The translations under genes and the position numbers were made by a program. The notes below the pieces were generated by a model. It had not been told where the DNA came from, ran no database searches, and saw only the letters and a program-made list of their open reading frames with translations. A stretch of DNA of 64,000 nucleotides from Mycobacterium sp. WUMAC-067 (GTDB lineage Bacteria; Actinomycetota; Actinomycetes; Mycobacteriales; Mycobacteriaceae). Location of the stretch: the NCBI RefSeq assembly GCF_020217485.1, contig NZ_JAEKMI010000020.1, positions 1 through 64,000 of the forward strand. Reading direction: 5' to 3'. The first letter of the stretch is position 1; each line of letters begins with the position of its first letter. Of this stretch, positions 24,727 to 33,128 are shown piece by piece.

Positions 24727-25410
24727 TCAGTTGTCGTGCGCCGGAGAAACGCGCGCTTTCATCGCGGCGGCCAGGGAGCGTTCGGCGCGCCGGCGGGTGT
24801 CGCCGAGACCCACCATCAGGTTGACCGCCATCGGGGCCATCACGTCTTGCAGCCCTTGGGTGTCGATGAATCCGCCCATAGTCAGCAGGACGAATCCGTG
24901 TGTAGCACTGAGGATTTGGGTGGCCGCGGCGGCCGGATCCTGCGATCGGATCCGCCCGGCTTCGATGACCCGCTCGACCGCGGCCACCAGAACGGACAGC
25001 GCGTCGACACCTTCGGCGAGATCCCAAGGCGTGGCCCCACCCGCTAAAAGTTTGTCGACTCTGCCAATGTCGCTGAGACCGAACAGCAACCGGTACAGCT
25101 GCGGGTTTTGCATCGCGAACTCACCGTAGGCCAGTCCGCCGGCGATGAGATCGGCCATCGGGTCGTCCGTGTGGGCCACCGCGCGAGTGTGCTCGGCGAA
25201 GCGCGCAAGGCCTTCACGCATCATCGCCTCGATGAGCGTGGGCATGCCACCGAAGTGTGTGTACACCGCCATCGTGGACGCGCCGATCTCGCCCGCAACC
25301 GTGCGCGCTTGGATCGCCGCCGGTCCGTCCCTCTCGAGAACCGACAGCGCGGCGGCCACGAGGCGATCTCGGACGCTCAACGAAGTTGTGGTCGAAGACA
25401 TCATTGACAT
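24727..25410 (-). CDS. TetR-family transcriptional regulator
   Basis: About 227 residues. The N-terminal helix-turn-helix is visible as IQARTVAGEIGASTMAVYTHFGG, the TetR consensus ending in the tyrosine-phenylalanine recognition helix. The C-terminal part is a helical ligand-binding domain with TetR_C-like MQNPQLYRLLFGL. The open frame extends much further upstream, but that part runs through the operator region. ATG 25410, or ATG 25404 which is better spaced from GCAGGA, is the likely start. It is divergent from the small membrane protein at 25507. Two palindromes lie directly in front of it, so it probably represses itself and that neighbour. It may also affect the adjacent mce operon, which is inference. 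Confidence 0.9.
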   Translation of the reverse strand: MSMMSSTTTSLSVRDRLVAAALSVLERDGPAAIQARTVAGEIGASTMAVYTHFGGMPTLIEAMMREGLARFAEHTRAVAHTDDPMADLIAGGLAYGEFAMQNPQLYRLLFGLSDIGRVDKLLAGGATPWDLAEGVDALSVLVAAVERVIEAGRIRSQDPAAAATQILSATHGFVLLTMGGFIDTQGLQDVMAPMAVNLMVGLGDTRRRAERSLAAAMKARVSPAHDN

Positions 25411-25415
25411 CCTGC

Positions 25416-25431
25416 CATAACAAGCGTTATG
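25416..25431. promoter_or_regulatory. TetR operator, copy 1
   Basis: CATAACAAGCGTTATG is a perfect palindrome (CATAAC, four bases, GTTATG) beginning six bases from the TetR start. Its core ATAAC-N4-GTTAT recurs 31 bp downstream, centre to centre, which is three helical turns. Confidence 0.75.
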
Positions 25432-25447
25432 TGGACTCTGACTAGGA

Positions 25448-25461
25448 ATAACGATTGTTAT
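25448..25461. promoter_or_regulatory. TetR operator, copy 2
   Basis: ATAACGATTGTTAT is the second ATAAC-N4-GTTAT palindrome, on the same DNA face as copy 1. It lies 45 bases before the start of the divergent membrane-protein gene. Confidence 0.75.
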
Positions 25462-25506
25462 GGCAACGCGGGCGGTGCCACCCGTCCGCAACAACGGAGG
25501 ACCGAG

Positions 25507-25944
25507 ATGGCTACCACAACACCCACGTACCGACGGCTGATAGCCGGCGTCGGCGGCGCCTGCTTGATATCGACACTCTTTTTGCCTTGGGCCGGGGTTG
25601 AGGGCACCAACCGCAGCGGTTGGGAGTTCAACACGGTGGCCGCCGTCCTTTTCCTGGTCGCCGGGTTGTTCGGCATCGCCACCGCGATCACCGGCGGGCA
25701 ATTTGGCGCGGGCCGCCCTGACCTTTCGCTCATCGCCGCAACCGACCTACTCAACACCACGTCAATGTTGTTGCTCGCCTGGCTGATTCCCTGTGATTTC
25801 CCCGAACACGCCGCGCGTCAGCCGGGTGTCTTCGGCGCGCTGATTTCTGCGGCCGCAACCGCATTCGCGGTCGCCGACTACCGCCCGCTGCGGGGGGCGC
25901 CGTGGTTCCCACGCATCGACACGAGCGAGCCGACGCGCGCTTAG
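25507..25944 (+). CDS. Small four-helix membrane protein, TetR-controlled
   Basis: 145 residues from the ATG placed six bases after GGAGG. Four hydrophobic segments can be read: LIAGVGGACLISTLFLPWAGV, VAAVLFLVAGLFGIATAI, LLNTTSMLLLAWLIP and GALISAAATAFAVADY. No enzyme motif is visible, and I do not recognise a named family. The divergent TetR gene and the paired palindromes between them suggest that its expression is induced by the ligand of that regulator. It may be a membrane stress or efflux accessory protein, which is a guess. Its stop overlaps the end of the convergent MPT64-like gene by three bases. Confidence 0.85.
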   Translation: MATTTPTYRRLIAGVGGACLISTLFLPWAGVEGTNRSGWEFNTVAAVLFLVAGLFGIATAITGGQFGAGRPDLSLIAATDLLNTTSMLLLAWLIPCDFPEHAARQPGVFGALISAAATAFAVADYRPLRGAPWFPRIDTSEPTRA

Positions 25945-26708
25945 ACGCGGAGCACGGAAGCCAAGGCGGACAGCGGAATATGCGCTTGCACGGTGCCCCC
26001 GTCCATGTACCACTGCGGCAGGCCGGGTGAGAAGTTGATCGGGCTGTCGTGGCCCACCGGGTAGTCCGGCATGTACAGGATCAGCTCGTCGGGCGTCACC
26101 GCCCACGCCTTGTACGCCCCCGAATAGACCTTGTCCGGCGTCCAGCGGTCCACGACGAACGGGTAGGTTCCCGGGTCGTGCGGCGGCGGCGCCTGATCGA
26201 GCGCGGTTTGGACAAACGGCTGGGCCAGTGGGGGAATGGCGGTCAGCGGGTCTGACGTCGTCAGGTCCGCCAGCTGCACCCGTCTTCCGCTTGCCATGTC
26301 GAATGTGAAGGTCCGATAGGCGTTGTTGGGCTGGGGGCCGTCGGCGTGATAGTCCTCATGAAACACCGCGCTGAGCAGGTTGGCGTGCCGGAAGACTTCG
26401 AAGTTCTCCTCGCCGTAGCTGTCGGCGGCCATGCTGGAGTTGGCGTTTCGCCAATTGTTGACCAGGGTGTGCAGGTAGTCGCGGATCACCGGACCCGTGG
26501 TCGGATTGTCGACCAGATCCTCGGGCACCGCGACCTTGATGTCGCGCACGGCGTTGCGTTCCGAGGTCACCGAGGTGTGGCAATATTGGCCGTCCCAGTT
26601 CCCGCCGAGCTCGCCACAGAATGACGGGGCCGATGCGTGCGCAGCGGGGAAGGTGGGAAGCGTTGCGGCGGCGGCCAATACGGATGCCGCTATGAGCCGG
26701 CGCATCAC
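25941..26708 (-). CDS. Exported MPT64-like protein (DUF3298/RsiV-like), last gene of the mce operon
   Basis: 255 residues with a signal peptide (LIAASVLAAAATLPTFPAAHA). The mature protein begins with a cysteine pair (FCGELGGNWDGQYC), as in MPT64 (CEELKGTDTGQAC). It then follows the MPT64/Rv3036c layout, including YRTFTFDMASGRRVQLADL and VTPDELILYMPDY, which correspond to the DUF3298 region. MPT64 relatives are secreted immunogenic proteins of unknown biochemical role. The start overlaps the stop of the preceding Mce-associated gene as ATGA, so it belongs to the operon. Confidence 0.8.
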   Translation of the reverse strand: MMRRLIAASVLAAAATLPTFPAAHASAPSFCGELGGNWDGQYCHTSVTSERNAVRDIKVAVPEDLVDNPTTGPVIRDYLHTLVNNWRNANSSMAADSYGEENFEVFRHANLLSAVFHEDYHADGPQPNNAYRTFTFDMASGRRVQLADLTTSDPLTAIPPLAQPFVQTALDQAPPPHDPGTYPFVVDRWTPDKVYSGAYKAWAVTPDELILYMPDYPVGHDSPINFSPGLPQWYMDGGTVQAHIPLSALASVLRV

Positions 26709-27370
26709 AGCAGCTGCACTTTGCTTGCCCGCCAGCGGCCGTCGACCTTTTCCATGGTCATCTTGATCCTGCTGCGGTCGATGCGCGGGTCGGGAGCGGC
26801 CGTGTTGGTGACGGTCTGGTCGATGAACACCAGCACGACGACCTTGTTGGTGGATGCGGACTGGATGGCCGAGTCCACCACCTCCCCATGCGCGGTGGCT
26901 TTGTTGTCGATCAGTAGCTGCCGAAGTTTCACACTGGACTGGGTGTACATGTCCTTGAACTCGCCGGTCGCGCCGTCGAGCACCTGCCTGAAGTTCTCGT
27001 CGACCTTGTTCGAGTCAATGCTCGTCAGTACCTGCGCGTAAGCGATGGCCGCCTGCTGGGCCTGTTCGCCGGCCACCTTGACCTGATGGTCTTGCCACTG
27101 CCGCCATCCCAGGAACCCCGAAACCGCAAGCGAGGCAACGAGTAACAGCGGCAGTATGCTGCGGCGCAGGTATTGCTTCCAGGGCCGTTTGCCGCGTTCG
27201 GAGTCGCGACGCTTGCGTGTGAGCAGACCACCCTCGTCGGCTTGCTCGTCGGCCTCGCAGGCGGTCACGTCGTCGACATCGTCGGGGGCGGCTTCCGTCG
27301 ATCCGACGTCCGGCTCCGTTTTGACGGCCTCGGACTTCGGATTCTTTTGGGAGGTCACGATCACGGTCAT
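26705..27370 (-). CDS. Mce-associated membrane protein (Mas/MAM type)
   Basis: 221 residues: an acidic N-terminal cytoplasmic tail, a basic patch (LLTRKRRDSERGKRPWKQYLRR), one transmembrane helix (SILPLLLVASLAVSGFLGW) and an extracytoplasmic domain. That domain carries QVLDGATGEFKDMYTQSS and ends in WRASKVQLL, the usual architecture of proteins encoded after mceF. In studied mce systems such proteins stabilise the Mce lipid transporter. It starts 30 bases after mceF and overlaps the next gene by four bases. Confidence 0.88.
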   Translation of the reverse strand: MTVIVTSQKNPKSEAVKTEPDVGSTEAAPDDVDDVTACEADEQADEGGLLTRKRRDSERGKRPWKQYLRRSILPLLLVASLAVSGFLGWRQWQDHQVKVAGEQAQQAAIAYAQVLTSIDSNKVDENFRQVLDGATGEFKDMYTQSSVKLRQLLIDNKATAHGEVVDSAIQSASTNKVVVLVFIDQTVTNTAAPDPRIDRSRIKMTMEKVDGRWRASKVQLL

Positions 27371-27400
27371 CTCCTAGGGATCGGCTCGGGCGGTTCAGGC

Positions 27401-28660
27401 CTAGTGCGGCGGTTCGATCGGCAGCTGCGGGCCGCCGTAGGGGGTGGGAATGGTGTAGCGGCCCTTGGGGGTCGGATCGGTTCGCTGGCCCAGGTTCGCG
27501 CCCATCGGCGGGCCGGCGGTGTCGTCGCCGCCCGGGCGCGGCGCGTTCTTGGCGCCGCGGATCGAGACCGCGGGGTCGTCGTCGCGGCAGTAGGTGTACA
27601 TGAACGGCTCGTAGTAGTCGGCGGCCGACGGTGGGTGCGAGGGAGTTCCGTAGTCGCACACGTAGCGGGGGTAGAGATCGGCAATCGCCCAGACTCCATT
27701 GTCGTGAAACGCGCTCGTCACCGCGTCCAATACCGACCCACGATAGTCCGGGAACAGCGCGTTGAGCGCCGGGACCCGCAGATACAAAAGCTGCGACATG
27801 GTGGCCATGCTGCCCAGCAACTGCACCATCGTGTCGGAATTGTCGGCGAACAGATTGTCGACGGCCGAAAGCGTGCGCGGCGTCTGCTGGGTCAAACGGC
27901 GATAGCCGGCCTGCATCCGGGCCACGCCGGTCAGCGTTTGGTTGAGTTCTGTTGCGGCAGAGCCCAAGCCGGAGTTCTTGTCGCTCGCCAGGGTGAGCAC
28001 GACCCGGCTGGTCTTGATGATGCTGGTGGTTTGCGGCAGCACCGAATCCAGCGTCGAAAGCAGGAAAGTGCCGCCGTCGACGATGGCGGTCAGCTTCGCC
28101 GGACCTTCCTTGCTCAGGCTCAGTTCCTTCTTGATCAACTCGATCTTGTGCGGGTCCACCTGGGCCAGCAGCCCGTCGGCGTCGCCCAGCAACTGCGCCA
28201 AGCTGACCGGAACCGTGGTGTGGTCCAGGGCGATGCGGCTGCCGTCGTGCAAGTACGGGCCGGCGTCGGACGCGGCTTCGAAGTTGACGTACTGCTCACC
28301 GGCCGGCGAGAGCGCCGACACGTGCACGACGCTGTTCGCCGGGATCCGCACCTTCGACGTGATGGTGGCGACGGCGTTCACCCCGTGGTCGGTGATCTCC
28401 AGCGACTCGACCCGGCCGATGCGCACCCCCCGCAGCGCGACGTCCTGGTTGGGGAGGAGCCCGCCCGAATCGGCCAACTGTATGGTGACCCGGTAGGACG
28501 CGGCGAAGGGCTTCACCCGCAAGGCGCCGATCAACAGGTAGGCGGTGGCCACGACCAGGATGAGCGCCAACCCGGCCACCGACAGCCACACCTGTTGCCG
28601 GTGGCCCGTACGCACCGCCCGGACAACGAGATTGGCGAAGTCGGCGATGGCGCGGATCAT
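27401..28660 (-). CDS. mceF: MceF
   Basis: 419 residues from an ATG overlapping the mceE stop; the open frame upstream is mceE in another frame. One N-terminal transmembrane helix (VWLSVAGLALILVVATAYLLI) precedes an MlaD/Mce domain with LADSGGLLPNQDVALRGVRIGRV. A long helical Mce_C region and a proline-rich tail follow. MceF is one of six subunits thought to form the periplasm-spanning lipid channel of an Mce transporter. Confidence 0.93.
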   Translation of the reverse strand: MIRAIADFANLVVRAVRTGHRQQVWLSVAGLALILVVATAYLLIGALRVKPFAASYRVTIQLADSGGLLPNQDVALRGVRIGRVESLEITDHGVNAVATITSKVRIPANSVVHVSALSPAGEQYVNFEAASDAGPYLHDGSRIALDHTTVPVSLAQLLGDADGLLAQVDPHKIELIKKELSLSKEGPAKLTAIVDGGTFLLSTLDSVLPQTTSIIKTSRVVLTLASDKNSGLGSAATELNQTLTGVARMQAGYRRLTQQTPRTLSAVDNLFADNSDTMVQLLGSMATMSQLLYLRVPALNALFPDYRGSVLDAVTSAFHDNGVWAIADLYPRYVCDYGTPSHPPSAADYYEPFMYTYCRDDDPAVSIRGAKNAPRPGGDDTAGPPMGANLGQRTDPTPKGRYTIPTPYGGPQLPIEPPH

Positions 28661-29916
28661 GAGTGCGGCCCCGGCCCCGGCCCCGGCCCCGGCGGCGGCG
28701 GTTCGGCCGGCCCCGGTGGCGGGACCGGTCCCGGCGGGGGTCCGGGGGCGACATCGATTTGGCCCGGGATGGTCGGGTCCGGGATGACGGGAACCTGCGG
28801 CGAATCCGGTCCCCGGCCGACCACCCGCTCCTGTAGCCGCCACAGGGTGTACTTGAGGGTGCCCACGAGCAGGTTCACGTTGTAGTGGTGGGGTCCGTGC
28901 AGCCCGATGTCACCCGGGTATCCGATATCGGGCAGCGAACCGAGCATGATCTTGTCCACGCCCACGTGCACCGAAATCGAGTTCCCCGCCGTCGATTTGA
29001 CCAACGGGGGGATCAGCCTGTTCACCGACAGCCAGCTGGTGTCCGGGCTCACCACGACGTCGTTGGCGGCCCCGGCGATGGTGTTCAGGTCGCGGATCAC
29101 GCTGCGGCCGCTGGTGTCGGTCCCGCCGATCGACGGGAACCTGGCCAGCAACCGCGTGGTGTCGCCCACCTGGACGGCCAAATTGGAAAGCTGGGTGGTG
29201 TTGGCGGCCAGGGCCGACGTCGCGGGCCTGGCCGCCGCCATCAGGTCGCTGATCGTTTGATTCTTGGCGTCGAGTTGGTCGGCCAGCCGCGACAATTGGC
29301 TCAACGCGTTCTTGATCTGATCGGATCGCGAATCCAGCGTCCCGAGCAACTCGTTGGACTTGCGGATCATGTCTCCGAACGCCTGTCCCTGGTCACCGGT
29401 CGCCTTGCCGAAACCGTTGATGATGTTGGTGAAATTGCGTACCGCGCCACCGTTTACGAGAATCGCCGCCGAGCTCAGCACCGACTCGACGGTCGCGGCG
29501 GCCGCGGTGGAGTCCAGGCCGATGGTGTCGCCGTTCTTCAATAGCGGCCCGTCCCCCTCATCCGCGCCGGGCGGCTTCAGCGCGACGAACACGTCGCCCA
29601 GTGGCGTCGCGGTGCGCAATTCGGCGGTGCTGCCGCGGGGCAGTTGCACGCCCTCCCTGATCCGCAGCCTGGTGAGGGCGGTGTAGTTGCGCGCAACCAT
29701 CGACTCGAGTTGCCCGACGTCGGCCCCGGCGAGCTTGACCTTGGCGTTCATCGGCAGGTTGAGCGCGTTGGAGAACACGGCGTTCAGTGAATACCCTCCC
29801 GAACCCAGCCCCGGCGCCGGAAGGGGCAGGCTGGCAAGGCCGTTCGTGGCGCATCCTGCGGTGACCATGGCCGCGGCCAGCACCGCCGGCATTCCCCGGG
29901 TGCGCGCCGTCATCAT
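28657..29916 (-). CDS. mceE: MceE lipoprotein
   Basis: 419 residues. A lipoprotein signal peptide ends in VTAGC with Cys22 as the lipidation site, the hallmark of the E position (LprK-like). The MlaD domain follows with GGYSLNAVFSNALNLPMNAKVKLAGADVG split over residues about 40-70. The C terminus is a very proline/glycine-rich tail (PPPPGPGPGPGPHS). It is expected to be anchored on the outer face of the inner membrane as part of the hetero-hexameric Mce channel. Both ends overlap neighbours by four bases. Confidence 0.93.
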   Translation of the reverse strand: MMTARTRGMPAVLAAAMVTAGCATNGLASLPLPAPGLGSGGYSLNAVFSNALNLPMNAKVKLAGADVGQLESMVARNYTALTRLRIREGVQLPRGSTAELRTATPLGDVFVALKPPGADEGDGPLLKNGDTIGLDSTAAAATVESVLSSAAILVNGGAVRNFTNIINGFGKATGDQGQAFGDMIRKSNELLGTLDSRSDQIKNALSQLSRLADQLDAKNQTISDLMAAARPATSALAANTTQLSNLAVQVGDTTRLLARFPSIGGTDTSGRSVIRDLNTIAGAANDVVVSPDTSWLSVNRLIPPLVKSTAGNSISVHVGVDKIMLGSLPDIGYPGDIGLHGPHHYNVNLLVGTLKYTLWRLQERVVGRGPDSPQVPVIPDPTIPGQIDVAPGPPPGPVPPPGPAEPPPPGPGPGPGPHS

Positions 29917-31028
29917 TTCTGCCCCATGGCGGCCATGCCGTCGAGGACGTAGGTCAGCCCGAAATCGGGGCCGAAGTCCTGGATGGTCCCGGTGCTGCAG
30001 CCCAGTTGACGAAGGCCCATCAGGTTGCAGATCTCTTTGGTGTACTGGCTGTCGAAGAGCAATCGGTCCGTCAAAAAGCGGGCGCGCACGGCACCGTTGG
30101 CCCGGTCGATCATGTTGTAGGCGTTGTCGGCCACCAGTGGAGCGAGATCCAGGAGCTCGGCCAGGTCGCGCCTCTGCTCGGTCACGGTCTTGAGCGCGGC
30201 ATTGCCGTTGACGACCGTCTGCTTGATGTTGTCGCGGTTGGCGTCAAGCAGGTCGCCGGCCCGCTGGATGAGTTGGTCGAGTTTGCGTCCGGTGCTGCCA
30301 CTGCCGAGATTTTCGTCCGCCATGATCTGGCTGACTTGGTGGATGGTGGAGGCGAATTCGCGCAATTTCGTGTCATTGGCGGCCACGGCGTCGAACAGCG
30401 TACTGATGTTTTTGACGATCGTGGTGATCTGCTCACGGGTCGTCGCGCCGCCGTCGCTGGACAGGCGCAGCGCCTTGGACAGTTCGCCCAGCGCCGCTTT
30501 GATCTTTTCGCCGTTGCCGTTGATCACCTCGGTCCCGCCATTGAGCACGTCGGCGATCGGGCCGCCGCCGCGGCCGTCGCCCTCGAGCGACTTGGTCACC
30601 TTGTCCAGGACGTTGAGGACGCTGCTGAATTCGACCGGTGTCTTGGTCCGGGGCAATCCGATGGTGTCGTGGTTCTGCAGGGTCGGCCCGTCGTGGTAGG
30701 GCGGTGTGAGTTCGATCTGGCGGTCGGTGAGGATGGAGGTCGACACCGTGACCGCTTGCGCGGTGGCGGGAACCTTGACGTGGCGGTCGACGGTGAAGTC
30801 AACTTCGACGTAGCCGCCCTTGGCGTTGATCTTGGTGACCTTGCCCACCGGCATGCCGAGCACCGCCACCACGTTGCCCTCGTAAAGTCCTGAGGCGCTG
30901 TCGAATTGGGCGGTCACCGTGATCGTGTCCTCGTCGGAACGCAGGTACCACCAACCGACGCCGACCACCGCGCCGATGACCGCGACCGCGGCGACGATGG
31001 CCAGCGCCCTGGCGCCGAACCCCCTCAT
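29913..31028 (-). CDS. mceD: MceD
   Basis: 371 residues starting MRGFGARALAIV, where the ATG overlaps the mceC stop. A transmembrane helix leads into an MlaD domain (DSASGLYEGNVVAVLGMPVGKV) and a helical Mce_C region with DNAYNMIDRANG. The family role is a subunit of the lipid import channel. Near the end CNLMGLRQLGCS holds two cysteines, as is common in D-type proteins. Confidence 0.93.
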   Translation of the reverse strand: MRGFGARALAIVAAVAVIGAVVGVGWWYLRSDEDTITVTAQFDSASGLYEGNVVAVLGMPVGKVTKINAKGGYVEVDFTVDRHVKVPATAQAVTVSTSILTDRQIELTPPYHDGPTLQNHDTIGLPRTKTPVEFSSVLNVLDKVTKSLEGDGRGGGPIADVLNGGTEVINGNGEKIKAALGELSKALRLSSDGGATTREQITTIVKNISTLFDAVAANDTKLREFASTIHQVSQIMADENLGSGSTGRKLDQLIQRAGDLLDANRDNIKQTVVNGNAALKTVTEQRRDLAELLDLAPLVADNAYNMIDRANGAVRARFLTDRLLFDSQYTKEICNLMGLRQLGCSTGTIQDFGPDFGLTYVLDGMAAMGQK

Positions 31029-32080
31029 TTGCAGTCCTTGAAGTACTGGATCATGCCGAACTGCTTGGCGCGGCCGCTGATCGCGCACATCCAGGAGTCG
31101 ATCAGGGGCACGTTGGGCGCGTTGAAGTTGATCGCGTTGCCGTCACCGGTGAGGTTGGCCGCCTCGCGAAAGAAGATCGGGCTGGTTTGCAGCATGCTGT
31201 GCAGCAGGTCGTCGTGCGCGGACATCAGGTTGGTGAAGTCGCGCATGTCTTTGATCAGCGCGTCCAGACCCGAGCGGTCGTTGACCACGACCTGGCTCAT
31301 GGTGTCGACAAGGCTCGAGAGGGATTGCATCATCGCGTGGAAAACGGCGCGCCGCGCGACGAATTGGCCGAGCAGGTCCTGCCCCTGGTCGACCAGCGCG
31401 CCGATACCGGCCTGCTGGCGCCGCAGCGTGTTCGTAACCTGCTCGGTGCTGCGCAGCAGCTGTCCAAGCTGGTCGCGGCGCACCGCGATGATCGACGAAA
31501 GGGTGTTGATGTTCGTGATTGCCTGCGGCACCACGGAGGGCAGTCCCTCGAGTTGCTTGCCGAGCACCGCCAGCGACTGTGCGAACCTGTCGGAGTCGAC
31601 CTGTTCGAAAGTGGTGGTGGCGTCCTGCAACGCGGCCTGCAGGTCGTAGGGCACCTCGGTGTGCGCCAGGTCGAATGTGTTGTTGGGCAGGTGCGCCGGC
31701 CCGTTGGGTTCCAGCGCGAGGTAGCGCGACCCCAGGATTGTGGTGACCCTGATCTGCGCCCGGGAGTCCTTGCCCAGCTTGATGTCGTCCCGGACCTTCA
31801 GCCCCGCCTCGACGTGGTCGCCGACGAGTTTCATGCTCGTGACGTTGCCCACCGGAATGCCCGCGACCACGATGGGGTTGCCCGCCCGCAGCGAAGCCGC
31901 TTGCAGGAACTCGGCGGTGTAGTGCCGATAGCCGGCGCCGATGGCATGCACCAGCAGCATGACCCCGATGACCACCGCCACCACCGCGACCGCGATGAAC
32001 CCCAGCCAGGTCTTGTTGTAGCTTTCCAGCGGCCGCTTCTTCATCCCCGAAAGCCGTTGCCGCACAGTCTTGTCAGCCAT
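31025..32080 (-). CDS. mceC: MceC
   Basis: 351 residues from the ATG giving MADKTVRQRL; AGGAGC lies upstream on the minus strand, and the longer frame overlaps mceB. A basic N-terminal stretch precedes the helix FIAVAVVAVVIGVMLLVHAI. The MlaD domain carries AASLRAGNPIVVAGIPVGNV, and the Mce_C region is helical. The C terminus has two cysteines. It overlaps mceB by eight bases and mceD by four. Confidence 0.92.
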   Translation of the reverse strand: MADKTVRQRLSGMKKRPLESYNKTWLGFIAVAVVAVVIGVMLLVHAIGAGYRHYTAEFLQAASLRAGNPIVVAGIPVGNVTSMKLVGDHVEAGLKVRDDIKLGKDSRAQIRVTTILGSRYLALEPNGPAHLPNNTFDLAHTEVPYDLQAALQDATTTFEQVDSDRFAQSLAVLGKQLEGLPSVVPQAITNINTLSSIIAVRRDQLGQLLRSTEQVTNTLRRQQAGIGALVDQGQDLLGQFVARRAVFHAMMQSLSSLVDTMSQVVVNDRSGLDALIKDMRDFTNLMSAHDDLLHSMLQTSPIFFREAANLTGDGNAINFNAPNVPLIDSWMCAISGRAKQFGMIQYFKDCK

Positions 32081-33128
32081 CGACGGTGCTCCTGCACCTC
32101 GGGGTGTGCCACGCCCTGTTTCCCGGGGTGGCCGCGTTGATGATGATCGGCACGACATCGTTGAGCCCGGGGAAGAACCCCATGAAGTTCACGTCGCACA
32201 CGTAGGCGTTGCCGTAGGCGCCTTGATTGCCGACCCGGGTGAGGCCTTTCAGCAGCAGCGGGATGTTGTCGCCGAAGAACGCCACCTGCGGTTCGACGTC
32301 CATGATGTGTCTGGCGACACCGGGCTTGCGATCGATGAATTCGCGCAATGCCGGGTACACGTCGGTCGCCGAGGTCGACAGTCGGCCCGTCACCCGCGCC
32401 AGCGAACCCACCGAGGCGACCAGGTCGGGGCGCCGCTGGTCGAGCTCACCGACGACGCTGCGGGTCTGTGTGATGACCCCGTCGAGGTCGTCGTTTTGGG
32501 CCGCGAGGTTGCCCACCACCTTGTTGAGGTTGGTGATCACGCTGCCCAGGGCCTGATCCCTCCCCGCGAATGTCTCTGTGAGCGTGGAGGTCTGGCCGAC
32601 CAGTGTGGCCAGCGATGACGTGTCACCTTGCAGCGAGGCGATGATGCCTTTGGTGAGGTTGTCGGCGTCGTGGGGGTTCAGCAGGCTGAACAACGGTTCG
32701 TAGCCGTTGAGCAGCGTGGTGACGTCGAAAGAGGGTTCGGTGCGTTCCAGCGGGATGGTGCTGCCCGGCGGAAGCAGTTCGGGGCTGCCTTCCTTGCCCA
32801 ACGACAGTCCCAGGTAGCGCTGCCCGACGATGTTCTGATAAGTCACCGAGGCGAGGGTGTTGCCGAACAGCCGTTGTTCCTGCTGCACCACGAACGAGAC
32901 TTTCGCCAGTTTCCCGTCCAGTTCCACCTTTTCGACCCGGCCCACGCGCACTCCCGCCATGCGGACGTCGTCGCCCTCGCGAAGCCCGTACACGTCGCTG
33001 AACACCGCCGAATATCTGGCCGTGTCACCGGCGACGTCACGCCGCAAGCTCACATACACCAGCCAGGTCACCGTCAGCGAGACGATCATGAACAGGGTCA
33101 GCGCGATGAGCGGGCCGCGAAATTTCAT
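32073..33128 (-). CDS. mceB: MceB
   Basis: 351 residues. N-terminal transmembrane helix (LIALTLFMIVSLTVTWLVYV), then an MlaD domain with YGLREGDDVRMAGVRVGRVE and VTYQNIVGQRYLGL, then a helical Mce_C part. It has the position and size of B-type Mce proteins. The start codon overlaps the mceA stop as ATGA. Confidence 0.93.
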   Translation of the reverse strand: MKFRGPLIALTLFMIVSLTVTWLVYVSLRRDVAGDTARYSAVFSDVYGLREGDDVRMAGVRVGRVEKVELDGKLAKVSFVVQQEQRLFGNTLASVTYQNIVGQRYLGLSLGKEGSPELLPPGSTIPLERTEPSFDVTTLLNGYEPLFSLLNPHDADNLTKGIIASLQGDTSSLATLVGQTSTLTETFAGRDQALGSVITNLNKVVGNLAAQNDDLDGVITQTRSVVGELDQRRPDLVASVGSLARVTGRLSTSATDVYPALREFIDRKPGVARHIMDVEPQVAFFGDNIPLLLKGLTRVGNQGAYGNAYVCDVNFMGFFPGLNDVVPIIINAATPGNRAWHTPRCRSTVDG

